From: Deltaproteobacteria bacterium
Lineage (GTDB): Bacteria > Desulfobacterota > Desulfuromonadia > Desulfuromonadales > BM103
DNA: 62,474 bases
NCBI GenBank assembly: GCA_024636215.1
Contig: JAGXHL010000039.1
Coordinates: 1-62,474 of the forward strand
Reading direction: 5' to 3'
A program made the translations under genes and the position numbers. The notes below the pieces were generated by a model. It saw only the letters and a list, made by a program, of their open reading frames with translations. It did no database searches and had not been told where the DNA came from. This document shows, in pieces, positions 54,250 to 62,423 of the stretch. The first letter of the stretch is position 1; every line of letters begins with the position of its first letter.

Positions 54250-54499
54250 AAAGTTCGATCTCCTCTTGTCGCGAACGCCGGACCGAGATGAGGCGAATAG
54301 CCTCCTGGCGATAAGTGATCACCGCCGACCAGTGTTTGCCATCGAGCTTCCCGACGAAGAGACTTCTCGGCTCATCGACTGTTTTCGCCGGAACCTCCAG
54401 CAGGTCGGGATCGCCCCAGAGCGTTTGCGCCTCATCGAAGTCGATGCCGTGCTTTTCAAGATTGGCGGCACTCTTTTTGGGGTCGTATTCGAAGCTCAT
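54239..54499 (-). CDS. brnT: BrnT-type ribonuclease toxin
   Basis: 86 residues. FEYDPKKSAANLEKHGIDF and RLISVRRSRQEEIELYE are the BrnT signature (RelE-like fold, RNase). Intact, with its antitoxin directly downstream. Confidence 0.92.
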   Translation of the reverse strand: MSFEYDPKKSAANLEKHGIDFDEAQTLWGDPDLLEVPAKTVDEPRSLFVGKLDGKHWSAVITYRQEAIRLISVRRSRQEEIELYES

Positions 54500-54605
54500 G
54501 GTATAAAAAATATACTCTTAATAGTACTCAGTCATTGTTGATTTTGGGTTGATTGGGTTGATGGGCTTGTAAATGTCCTAAAGTTTTGTTGATATTCCGA
54601 GGTTC

Positions 54606-55151
54606 TTAGGCACCACTCTCTTCCTCGAAGAGCTGGCCCACCGTACTCATCGGCATAAACATTCTGGTCCTGCCGTTGCTGTCGCACAGGATCTCAAACC
54701 CGAATTTTGTGTAAAAATCCTGGGCCGCCTGGTTGAGGCAATCGACAACCACTGCATAAGCTCGCATGTGGGCATGGATGCTCCAGAGATGCTCCAGTGC
54801 TTTAATCAGTGTGATCTTGCCCAGACCTTGCCCCTTGATTTCTGCATGCACAGCAAGTTGGGCGATCAGGAAGACCGGAATAGGGTAGTGCGGAAGTTTT
54901 TTGGCAAGTGCTGCCGGGAGTGTTTGTCTTTCAATCTGGCTCGGAGCAATCGAATAAAAGCTGAAAATGGGGTATTGACCATCAGGTAAAGGAGAGGAGG
55001 CTGGTAGCACCATCGTTCTGCTGATTCCAGCCGCCATATGCTTTGCTGCTTTGGTTTTGATGAAATCGTTCAGCGCGTCCTCGCCGCTGTCAAATGAACT
55101 GCGGTCATGGACTTTTCCGTCAAGCTCAACGAATTCCTTTGCCGAGCTCAC
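54606..55151 (-). CDS. GNAT acetyltransferase toxin (TacT/AtaT-like)
   Basis: 181 residues. GNAT fold with acetyl-CoA loop (VHAEIKGQGLGKITL) and FYTKFGFE. The N-terminal FDSGEDALNDFIKTKAAKH block is typical of tRNA-acetylating toxins. Start overlaps the antitoxin stop by 4 bp. Confidence 0.9.
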   Translation of the reverse strand: MSSAKEFVELDGKVHDRSSFDSGEDALNDFIKTKAAKHMAAGISRTMVLPASSPLPDGQYPIFSFYSIAPSQIERQTLPAALAKKLPHYPIPVFLIAQLAVHAEIKGQGLGKITLIKALEHLWSIHAHMRAYAVVVDCLNQAAQDFYTKFGFEILCDSNGRTRMFMPMSTVGQLFEEESGA

Positions 55152-55417
55152 TTGATGCCTTGTTTCCGGGTGAAGGTCATGGCCTCGCGCAGGGCTTTGT
55201 TGGGTTGTTTCGCGTTCTCGCAGGCGTGCATGAAGCGATCAAAGACATCGTCGCTTACAGTGATGCTTTCATGTTGTGCAATGACTCTGGAGGCATCTTC
55301 ATTCATGAGGTGCACGACATATTCTGTGAGACTGCGCATCCCCAGCAGGGCAGAAGCCTTCTCTGCCTTTTCCTTGATTTCCAGATCAAGTCTCATGTCA
55401 AGACGTGCGGTCGCCAT
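55148..55417 (-). CDS. DUF1778/RHH antitoxin (TacA-like)
   Basis: 89 residues from the ATG after AGGAGCACTCCT. RHH N-terminus (ARLDMRLDLEIKEKAEKASA, then LLGMRSLTEYVVHL) and a helical toxin-neutralising tail. Two identical-spacing palindromes upstream are its likely operators. Confidence 0.9.
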   Translation of the reverse strand: MATARLDMRLDLEIKEKAEKASALLGMRSLTEYVVHLMNEDASRVIAQHESITVSDDVFDRFMHACENAKQPNKALREAMTFTRKQGIK

Positions 55418-55437
55418 AGGAGTGCTCCTTTGCTCTT

Positions 55438-55456
55438 GTACGGATTGTTTCCGTAC
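55438..55456 (-). promoter_or_regulatory. Operator 1 of the GNAT toxin module
   Basis: GTACGGA-N5-TCCGTAC, perfect arms, 21 bp before the antitoxin ATG. Confidence 0.75.
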
Positions 55457-55498
55457 TCTTTGGTGAACTATAGGTGTCTTCCAGGGAGATGTCAAGTG

Positions 55499-55517
55499 GT
55501 ACGGATGACTTCCGTAC
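55499..55517 (-). promoter_or_regulatory. Operator 2 of the GNAT toxin module
   Basis: Second GTACGGA-N5-TCCGTAC, 61 bp centre to centre from the first, close to six helical turns, which suits cooperative binding of the antitoxin. Confidence 0.75.
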
Positions 55518-55596
55518 ATGTTTAGAATGTCAAACTAAGGTCTACCCCGAAACTTTATCCATCTGCGTGTTTGAGGCTCTGGACGGATAACTTGGA

Positions 55597-56238
55597 TCAT
55601 TTACCCGTGTAACCACAGACTCCAGCGCGTGGCGAGTTGGGGATCGGCAGATAATCGACATCATCGCCGCAACTGTGCTGGGTTTCGCACTTCCGGCAAA
55701 GCCAGCCATCACCCTCCCAATTGCATTCGGGGCAGATACATACAGCGGGACGCTTTTCGCAATCATCGCAGGGAATCTCCGGCGGATGATTGCGCGCCAG
55801 AATGGATATCGCTTTCCCGCCGGGTGCCAGCCCCTGATATGCACCGAGAACCTTGACCCGCAGCTGCGTGGTGTCGCCCATGTCGTAGTCATAATCAATT
55901 TCTTATCCCGTTCTCAGCGACGTGACCAGCCGTCCGTGCATACCGATGATTTGCCGGCCAACGAAAAACTGGCTCATATGGCCGCAACATTCCAGCCAGA
56001 GCTTGCGCAAAAACGTATCCAGCGTTTTGAAGGTGGCCCGCTCATCCGTGTGCAGATGCAGCCAATAATCTGAGGGGTATCGGGTGGTGACCTGCAGGTG
56101 CAGACTGACACGCTCATCATCCATAATGGATTCTACGGGTTGTTTCGTCAGGCAGCTGGCCAGATGTTTGCCCATGCCAGAACGGGTGTACTCTTTTTCG
56201 CAAAGGGTGCAGGCCCCCTTGGTGGCCTTGATTGTCAT
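55597..56238 (-). pseudogene. pRiA4b ORF-3-like gene split by one in-frame stop
   Basis: AAGGAGTTCG precedes the ATG. N-terminal C2HC finger (CTLCEKEYTRSGMGKHLASC), then the plasmid pRiA4b ORF-3 fold (WLHLHTDERATFKTLDTFLR, CCGHMSQFFVGR). A TAA at 55903-55905 interrupts the frame, but the same frame continues EIDYDYDMGDTTQLRVKVLG to a Cys-rich end. The family's DYDYDMGDTT block falls just after the stop, so this is one gene with a nonsense change, or a readthrough product. Confidence 0.8.
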
Positions 56239-56320
56239 ACAACGAACTCCTTCATGGTTTGATGTGTCTGTATCTCCGACTGCTCGTCATAGTTCCGGTC
56301 AGGGAATTGATCCTGACCCG

Positions 56321-56632
56321 TTACAACTCTCGATGTCCCCTCTGCTCCAGTGGCATTGTCAGGATCTCCGGAATCTGGTCGAGCAGGCGGGTTGCCAGTG
56401 CCCGAATCTGCGCCGGGGTAACCCCTTCGAATTCATCGAGTCTCCAGAGATCCACGTAGTCCTGCGGATGGGCCTTGATGCCGCGCAGATGTTTCTCTGC
56501 GTCGCGCAGCCAGTCGTCTTCATTACTGTATCGGCTACTCATCGCGCCGAGTTCTGCCTTCAGGGTGTCTGACACCTGGGCGGCCTGGGCGATGATAGCA
56601 TAGGCCCTGTCGGAGAAGTCATCTGTGTCCAT
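56321..56632 (-). CDS. Hypothetical protein
   Basis: 103 residues, helical and acidic, with AYAIIAQAAQVSDTLKAELG and ALATRLLDQIPEIL. No signal peptide, no metal motif and no family I recognise. It is spaced 82 bp from the broken pRiA4b-like gene and probably co-oriented cargo of the island. Confidence 0.55.
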   Translation of the reverse strand: MDTDDFSDRAYAIIAQAAQVSDTLKAELGAMSSRYSNEDDWLRDAEKHLRGIKAHPQDYVDLWRLDEFEGVTPAQIRALATRLLDQIPEILTMPLEQRGHREL

Positions 56633-56681
56633 GGTTCATATTGACTCTTTGACGGTGATTCAGCTTATTCTCTGATTGCTT

Positions 56682-56900
56682 CTACTCTGACCATCGCCGC
56701 AAATCCATTCTGACTCTAGCCGTTCTCCAGCCGTGACTTGCCAACTCAACCTTGAGATTCTTGATCGTCTGGATGGTGCTGACAAGCTCAGCTTTAATCT
56801 CGTCCCGCTCGGTGTTGTAGTGCCTGAAGGCATTTAGCAACAGCGGGGGCAGGTTGCGATCCCGCTTGATGTGGCTTCCGGTGAAATCCCGTGTCAGCCA
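56682..56900 (-). pseudogene. C-terminal remnant, probably of the pglX-like methyltransferase
   Basis: An open stretch without a plausible start reads KRDRNLPPLLLNAFRHYN, TERDEIKAELVSTIQTIK, ASHGWRTARV and ends at a TAG. Amino-acid usage is coding-like. It lies in line with, and downstream of, the pglX-like N-terminal fragment, which suggests a large internal deletion of one gene. The assignment to pglX is an inference. Confidence 0.45.
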
Positions 56901-57104
56901 TGTTGTCGTCTTTTGCGGCGTATTAGCGTATCTGAAGTGCCATCGATGCCGAATGCAACTGGGCCCTCGACTGGGCCCTTGACCGGTTTTTCGGCGGCAC
57001 GACCTCGGCGAAGACCGGCTGTGTCGCTTTGGAGACTTTTGGGGGATTGGACACTTACATCACTCCACCATAGCCTTCAGAGCGCCTGGCCGCCGCCGAG
57101 TCCC

Positions 57105-57488
57105 TCAAGAAAAAGCTGGAGCTGATTTTTCGGGCGCCAGCTCCTCGCACTCTTCCTGGGTAATGGCCACCCCGTCATAGATCAGCAGATCGTTCTCGGC
57201 CAGAAACCGGGCAAACAACATGCGGTGCCAGTGCTGGTAGGCAACCTCTTCGACCAGGCGATCCATGGTCTGCTCTTTGGCCCCGTTGAGGGAATCACCC
57301 AGCTGACGACCATGCACCCGTAGCTTACGGCGCAGGGCCTTGTCATCCTCACTCAAATGCTCGAACGGCGTCGCCTCAGCAACCCCCAACTGCCCCAGCG
57401 CCGCGCGCGCCGCCGCCTCGGCAATGTCGCGGGCCTGCTTAACGGTGCGTTCGAGCTGGTTGCGCGGGGTTTTCTCCAGTGGCTGCAT
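57105..57488 (-). pseudogene. pglX: N-terminal fragment of a PglX/DrmMI-type adenine methyltransferase
   Basis: 127 residues. HGRQLGDSLNGAKEQTMDRL, HWHRMLFARFLAENDLLIYD and ITQEECEELA match the start of Eco57I-like methyltransferases of BREX/DISARM loci, which are normally over 1000 residues. The SAM and NPPY motifs are absent. The ATG follows the dprA stop with no gap (TAG-ATG), so it was part of one operon. Confidence 0.7.
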
Positions 57489-58781
57489 CTATTTCCCCCT
57501 CTTTGCAGAGTAACGAACCGGTTTGCTGTGCTTTTTGACCGAGCCGTCTTCGACCGCCGTTTTCAGCCAGAGATTCAGTTGCCCTTTGGCCACATCCAGT
57601 TGTGCCGCCAGGTCATCAACGGTCATCGGCTCTTGAAGATGGCGTAAGATGACCGGCAAGACGGCGTCGTAGACAGAGACCGGCATGCCCGGTTTAACTT
57701 GCTCGATCTCAACGGCTGCAGTGGGTGTGTTGGATGATGTGCTTATCTTCGGCTCGTCTTCACGGACTTCGGTAACCTGTTGTGGTTGATTATCAAAGAG
57801 GCTGAGCGTTGCAGCTTCCTTGACGGCTGCCTGAGGTTCGGGACGTTGATTCGCCAACACGGCAAGCTGCTGGGACAGATCCTCCTGTTGCATGGTGGAC
57901 GGCCATTCCAGCGCGCCCATATCGAGCAGTTTCCGGTTGCCGGTGGGGACCTGCCCATGGGTACGGACGAACACTGCAAGCGGCTTGTCCCGCTTCAGCT
58001 CTTCCTCGGCACCGGCCCAGGTGCCGCCCTTTTTGTAATCCGCACTGACCACAAGGCCGTAATCGGCCATGGCATAGATCAGCTTATTGCGCCCCATGGC
58101 TGTGCCGACGGTAAAGCGCGCCTGGGGATGATAGGGGGAGATGAGCAGCAGTTGCCCATCAGAGATGGCATGGCGGGCATGGCGTTCAATGCTCGCTTTA
58201 AGCAGATTTTCTGCCAGAACTCCGATGGTTCGCCCACCAGCTTCGAGGGCGGTGCGCATGGAGATCTGATCGACCCCCCGGGCGCCACCTGACACGACCA
58301 GCATCCGATCGCGCGCGCAGGTTTCGGCAACCTGGCGAGTGAACTCTTCCCCCTCGCGGTCCACATCGCGGGAGCCGACCATCGCTAGGCCCCCTCCCTG
58401 GAGCAGCGACTTGTCGCCTGCGCCGAACAGCAGGGCCGGCGCCTTGTCTTTGAGGTGACCCTTGTAACGGGCCGGGTACTCGGGATCGCTGCGACTGATG
58501 ACCCACAAACCGTTGCGTTGCCATTCCTCAATGGCAAAGCCGAGCTGTACTCCTCTGCCGAGCAGCTTGCCAAGTCTCTCCCGGTTGATCCCGGCACCCA
58601 CCGCAGCATCATTGAGCCTATCCATGCTCAGCAGTGCTTCAGGGCGCAATTGCTCGCGCACCAGCCAGCGGGCGAGGTTGTTGTATTCCGACTGGGTGAG
58701 GGGGTCGGCTGCGCGATCCTTGCCCAGGATGCCGCAGAGCAGGATGATAGCTTTGGTATCGTTGGTTAAGAAGTTCGTCAT
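57489..58781 (-). CDS. DprA/SMF-like protein with C-terminal winged helix (ShosA-like)
   Basis: 430 residues. Helical N-terminus, a DprA Rossmann fold (LAMVGSRDVDREGEEFTRQV, VVSGGARGVDQISMRTALEA, SADYKKGGTWAGAEEELKRD), a variable linker and a C-terminal winged helix (MTVDDLAAQLDVAKGQLNLW). Classical DprA loads RecA in transformation, but here it sits three bases after a RecQ-PRTase gene. A DprA-like antitoxin partnered with a PRTase toxin is the layout of the ShosTA defence pair. Intact. Confidence 0.88.
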   Translation of the reverse strand: MTNFLTNDTKAIILLCGILGKDRAADPLTQSEYNNLARWLVREQLRPEALLSMDRLNDAAVGAGINRERLGKLLGRGVQLGFAIEEWQRNGLWVISRSDPEYPARYKGHLKDKAPALLFGAGDKSLLQGGGLAMVGSRDVDREGEEFTRQVAETCARDRMLVVSGGARGVDQISMRTALEAGGRTIGVLAENLLKASIERHARHAISDGQLLLISPYHPQARFTVGTAMGRNKLIYAMADYGLVVSADYKKGGTWAGAEEELKRDKPLAVFVRTHGQVPTGNRKLLDMGALEWPSTMQQEDLSQQLAVLANQRPEPQAAVKEAATLSLFDNQPQQVTEVREDEPKISTSSNTPTAAVEIEQVKPGMPVSVYDAVLPVILRHLQEPMTVDDLAAQLDVAKGQLNLWLKTAVEDGSVKKHSKPVRYSAKRGK

Positions 58782-58784
58782 GGG

Positions 58785-60890
58785 TCAATCCATCCGGGGG
58801 GAATTAAGCGCCAACGCCAGGGGGTGCACGGCGGCAACTCCGGCCTGGCGTAACAAAGCAGCGGCAACCGTGAAGGTCCAGCGCGAGTCGACCATGTCAT
58901 CCACCAGCAGGCAGGGGCTCCAGGCTTTGGGTTCGAGGTTGACCTGGAAAACACCATCCAGATTCTTAGCTTGCTGGTAGCTGTTCTCCATGAATTTCTG
59001 TTGCTGGTTATCCCTCACCTTTTCGATGCACGGGACAAACTTGAGATTGAGAGCGTCCGCCAGACGCCGGGCAAAATCGGGCACCAGGTTGGGGTGCCGC
59101 TGCGAAGGGATGCAGGTCACCCATTTCGGCGCCGGGTCGGGCTGCCATTGCGCGATCATCTCGGCACAGGCCGTGACCAGTTCGTCGGCAAAATGATCGG
59201 TTTCGTACTTGCCTGAAGCGACGAGCTGCCCCCAACCGGCATCGCGCCAGAGGCTTAGGGCCCGACCTTCGGCGGCTTGCAGTTCCGCGGAGATGCTTGC
59301 ACATCCGAACGGGTAATGCACAAAGGTGTTGGCCGCTGGCCAGCGCTTGCGCGGCTCGATCGGTTGATAACTCCTTTTCAGGAACAGGGCGGCCCGGTTG
59401 GCGAGCGCGTCATGGTAGCCTTCAGACAACAGCAAGTCCGGATTGCAGTTTTTACATCGACCGCACGCTTGCGGGTTCGGATCATCGAGTGCCTGGGCGA
59501 GAAACTGCATCAGGCAGCCTTGATGGGTCATGTACTCCTGCATCTGTGCCTGCTCTTCGCGGCGGATAGCAGTGATCGCATCCACAGAGTCCTGGTTGAC
59601 CCTGTAGTCGGCAGCGGCGGCGGTGACATGCCACTTGGTACCGATCTTGGTGACCGGGGAAGGAGATTCGACAGTCAGGAATTTAAGCGTTTTGTCTATC
59701 TGCCCCTGGCGCAGGTTCAGTTCCCTCTGCAAGGCCGGAACCGATAGCCCATCCGCTTGATCGAGGGCACCGAGAATCGCCGAAACATGCTCCTGGGGCG
59801 GGAAAGCACTGCGAATGAAATAATCGGCGATGTGGTCGTCTTCCTCGCCGCAGAGCAGCACTCCATAGGCTTCATCTACGGCGCGACCGGCCCGGCCGAC
59901 TTGCTGATAATAATGCACAACCGAAGCGGGGCGCTGGAAGTGGATGACGAACCCCAGGTCCGGTTTGTCGAAGCCCATCCCCAGGGCGACCGTCGCCACC
60001 AGGACTTTAATCTCGTTGTTGAGAAGCTGCTGTTCCATCGCTTCTCTTGCCGAGGTGCCGTCTTCGTTGTTGGGGACACCGGCGTGGTAAGCTCTGGCTT
60101 CGATCTGGTTGATCTGGAGCCATTCCGTCAATCGCTCGGCATCCCGCTGGGTCAAGGTGTAGATGATCCCGCTGCCTGGCAGAGTGGGAATCGTTGCCGC
60201 CAACCAGGCCATGCGGGCTGCCGGGCTGGGCATGTTGATGTTCTGCAGCTTGAGGCTCTCGCGTGTCAGGGGCCCACGGGAGAGGACGATGTCGTCGCCG
60301 AGCTGCGAGATCACATCAGCGACTACCCGGTCATTGGCCGTGGCTGTGGTGGCCACGACCGGAACATTTGGGGGAAGGGCTTGCAGGACGCGGGTAATTC
60401 GCCGGTAGTCAGGCCGGAAGTCATGCCCCCAGTCAGAAATGCAATGGGCCTCATCGACCACGAACAGGCCCACTCTGTTGGCGATATCAGCCAGAACGTC
60501 CTGCCGAAAAGCGTCGTTGGCCAGTCTTTCCGGAGAAATCAGCAGGAGATCGACACGATCCTGCTGCAGATCCTCTTTCACCCGATCCCAATCGTCGGTA
60601 TTGCTGCTGTTGATCGTCCTGGCCGTAATGCCGATCCGTTCGGCGGCTTCAAGCTGGTTGCGCATCAGGGAGAGCAACGGAGAGATGAGCAATGTCGGTC
60701 CGGCCCCCTGGTCGCGAAGCAGCCTGGTGGCGAGAAAGTAGACGACGCTTTTGCCCCATCCGGTTCTCTGCACGACCAGAATCCGTTTGCATTCCAGCAG
60801 TCCTTGAATACTCTGCCACTGGCCGTCCCTGAAGGATGCATCAGGGTTGTCCAGGGCCCTTCTCAATAGCTCCAACGCTCTTTGTTGCAT
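58785..60890 (-). CDS. RecQ-family helicase fused to a phosphoribosyltransferase domain
   Basis: 701 residues from the ATG after AGGGGGGTGAAT. RecQ core: Walker A GWGKS (44-48), DEAHCISDWGHDFRPDYRRI, motif VI region YYQQVGRAGR; zinc-site Cys (GCLMQF, ACGRCKNC) at about 455-485. The last 130 residues are a type I PRTase with PRPP loop CLLVDDMVDSRWTF. Such a PRTase beside a DprA-like protein resembles ShosT/ShosA, here with a RecQ motor attached. It lies between brxC and pglX remnants and is intact. Confidence 0.9.
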   Translation of the reverse strand: MQQRALELLRRALDNPDASFRDGQWQSIQGLLECKRILVVQRTGWGKSVVYFLATRLLRDQGAGPTLLISPLLSLMRNQLEAAERIGITARTINSSNTDDWDRVKEDLQQDRVDLLLISPERLANDAFRQDVLADIANRVGLFVVDEAHCISDWGHDFRPDYRRITRVLQALPPNVPVVATTATANDRVVADVISQLGDDIVLSRGPLTRESLKLQNINMPSPAARMAWLAATIPTLPGSGIIYTLTQRDAERLTEWLQINQIEARAYHAGVPNNEDGTSAREAMEQQLLNNEIKVLVATVALGMGFDKPDLGFVIHFQRPASVVHYYQQVGRAGRAVDEAYGVLLCGEEDDHIADYFIRSAFPPQEHVSAILGALDQADGLSVPALQRELNLRQGQIDKTLKFLTVESPSPVTKIGTKWHVTAAAADYRVNQDSVDAITAIRREEQAQMQEYMTHQGCLMQFLAQALDDPNPQACGRCKNCNPDLLLSEGYHDALANRAALFLKRSYQPIEPRKRWPAANTFVHYPFGCASISAELQAAEGRALSLWRDAGWGQLVASGKYETDHFADELVTACAEMIAQWQPDPAPKWVTCIPSQRHPNLVPDFARRLADALNLKFVPCIEKVRDNQQQKFMENSYQQAKNLDGVFQVNLEPKAWSPCLLVDDMVDSRWTFTVAAALLRQAGVAAVHPLALALNSPRMD

Positions 60891-60907
60891 ATTCACCCCC
60901 CTATTGC

Positions 60908-61718
60908 TCAAACGATCAAATTAACGAACCCGCACAGGTCCATTTTCAATGCAGATTTAATGGTCGACTCCAACTCGGCCAAATAGACTTTTAACTCATC
61001 TTCTGAACCCAAACTGCGCTTCGGCAGATCAACAAAGGTCAGTTCGGGTTCACATAGTTCAGCGGTCTGCTCCAGAACCCTGTTAAAACGCCCGGGCAGA
61101 GCCGCAATCTGATCGGCGAACTGGCTGATCGGTAAGCTGCGCAATGTCGCCAGCACCTGCGGAGTCGTTTGTACTTCGATCTTGTGCTGATAGGCATTGC
61201 TGAGTTTTTGCCGGGCCAGCAACTGGTTTTTTTGCTCCGGCTCAAGTTGCTGCCAGTTTTCATCGGCCTGTAAGCGAGTCATTCCTTCGCCGTGGAGTTG
61301 TTTGTAGTCACCATCAAGGCGATTAAGTTCTTCCCGCAGCTGCTGCGAAATTTGACTCAACAGCGGCGCCCCGGGGTCCGGATCGTCCAGCAGCATGCAC
61401 TGTTCTTCAATGTTCTTGACCTGAAGACGATACGTTTCGGGCTCCGCCTCCCTGGTAGACTTTGGCCCCGGCGAAGGCTTCTTTGAGCAGTTGATTGACC
61501 TTGCCTTCGGCCGTCTGCAAGGTCGTTTTCATGGCTGAACAGGCTTCAATCCCTTCGGGGGAGGTTGGCACGCCACGGATTTCCAGGGTCATATGCGCGG
61601 CCTTCAGGTCAATAAGGGCTGAGCGAAGATCGTCGGCGGAACGCTTGGGGATAAACACGAAGACGGTTGGCGAAACACTGCCGGCCTGCAAAGCTTTATC
61701 GGGTCCGGGTTGCGGCAT
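60908..61718 (-). pseudogene. brxC: Deleted and frameshifted brxC/pglY remnant (BREX ATPase)
   Basis: Part 1 (from the ATG at 61718) reads TVFVFIPKRSADDLRSALID and VPTSPEGIEACSAMKTTLQT, a central BrxC segment. Near 61450 the frame changes, and part 2 reads EPETYRLQVKNIEEQCMLLD, LEPEQKNQLLARQKL and VDLPKRSLGSEDELKVYLAE, the BrxC C-terminus. The N-terminal P-loop two-thirds and a stretch between the parts are missing, so it cannot work as BrxC. The start overlaps the upstream HTH stop (ATGA). Confidence 0.75.
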
Positions 61719-61894
61719 CACTCTGCTGCGCCTCCGCTTCGGACCCACTGGTCAACTTCTTCGCGCTTAAACTTCCAGAGGCGGCCAATCTTGTGCGCGG
61801 GCAAGGACTTTTCACTGATCCACTTGTAGACAGTGTCCCGCTTGACTCCAAGATAGAGCCCGACTTCATCGACTGATAGCCATCTGTCTTCCAT
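61718..61894 (-). CDS. Excisionase-type HTH protein
   Basis: 58 residues from the ATG with CCGGAG upstream. WLSVDEVGLYLGVKRDTVYK and GRLWKFKREEVDQWV are the helix_turn_helix_17/excisionase family pattern. Such small HTH genes often precede BREX/DISARM operons. Likely regulates the operon that begins here. Confidence 0.88.
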   Translation of the reverse strand: MEDRWLSVDEVGLYLGVKRDTVYKWISEKSLPAHKIGRLWKFKREEVDQWVRSGGAAE

Positions 61895-62096
61895 TATTTT
61901 AACTCCGGGGGTTCGCTGCATGCTCAAGCGGTGACAATGCCAAAGTTCAAAGTTTGGGTGATGTGTACCCGTTCTCATCCGGTTTGGTCGAACGTTTAAC
62001 AGCAGATCAAAGCTACGTGGCAAGAAAACAAATGTCAAGAAAGTTTGCCTTTTTAACCGAGTTTATCCGAATAAAGCACATCTAAGGGCCTTTTCG

Positions 62097-62240
62097 TTAA
62101 CCTGCCAGATGAGCATGAATGTCGCAGGTCTGGATGCGTTCGCTTTCCTTGGCGTTGAGGAAGCAGTTCAGTACATAGCGTTCGACCCGGTTCAGTTCCG
62201 GTTTCCGGATCAGTTCTTCGCGTCGTGTTTGGCTGTCAAC
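62097..62240 (-). pseudogene. Short coding remnant next to tRNA-Leu
   Basis: An open stretch reads TRREELIRKPELNRVERYVL and FLNAKESERIQTCDIHAHLAG before TAA, with no start codon and no ribosome site; upstream it runs into the tRNA terminator. It looks like the tail of a lost protein of the island. Family unknown. The rest of 61895-62272 shows nothing else. Confidence 0.35.
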
Positions 62241-62272
62241 GGATTGCGGTGGACAGGACAGGCTTGTAGATA

Positions 62273-62306
62273 CAGAAAAGCCCGCTATTTCTAGCGGGCT
62301 TTTCTG
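62273..62306 (-). terminator. Terminator after tRNA-Leu
   Basis: CAGAAAAGCCCGCTA pairs with TAGCGGGCTTTTCTG around four bases, T-rich on both strands, so possibly bidirectional. Confidence 0.9.
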
Positions 62307-62336
62307 GTTATCTTTGGACTACTTTGGATTGTCTGT

Positions 62337-62423
62337 TGGTGCCGAAGGCGAGACTCGAACTCGCACGTCCTTTCGAACACACGCCCCTCAAGCGTGCGTG
62401 TCTACCAATTCCACCACTTCGGC
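62337..62423 (-). tRNA. tRNA-Leu (anticodon GAG)
   Basis: 87 nt, class II tRNA with long variable arm. Acceptor GCCGAAG/CTTCGGC, anticodon stem CACGC/GCGTG with loop TTGAGGG, T arm GCGAG-TTCGAGT-CTCGC, CCA encoded. Reads CTC/CTT. It flanks the accessory island; no integrase gene or att repeat is visible in the window. Confidence 0.95.

Noticed and set aside
57489..58781. DprA-like gene as a natural-competence gene.
   Set aside because: It lies in a defence-type operon between BREX remnants and beside a PRTase fusion; no other competence gene is nearby. Competence cannot be excluded but the context argues against it.
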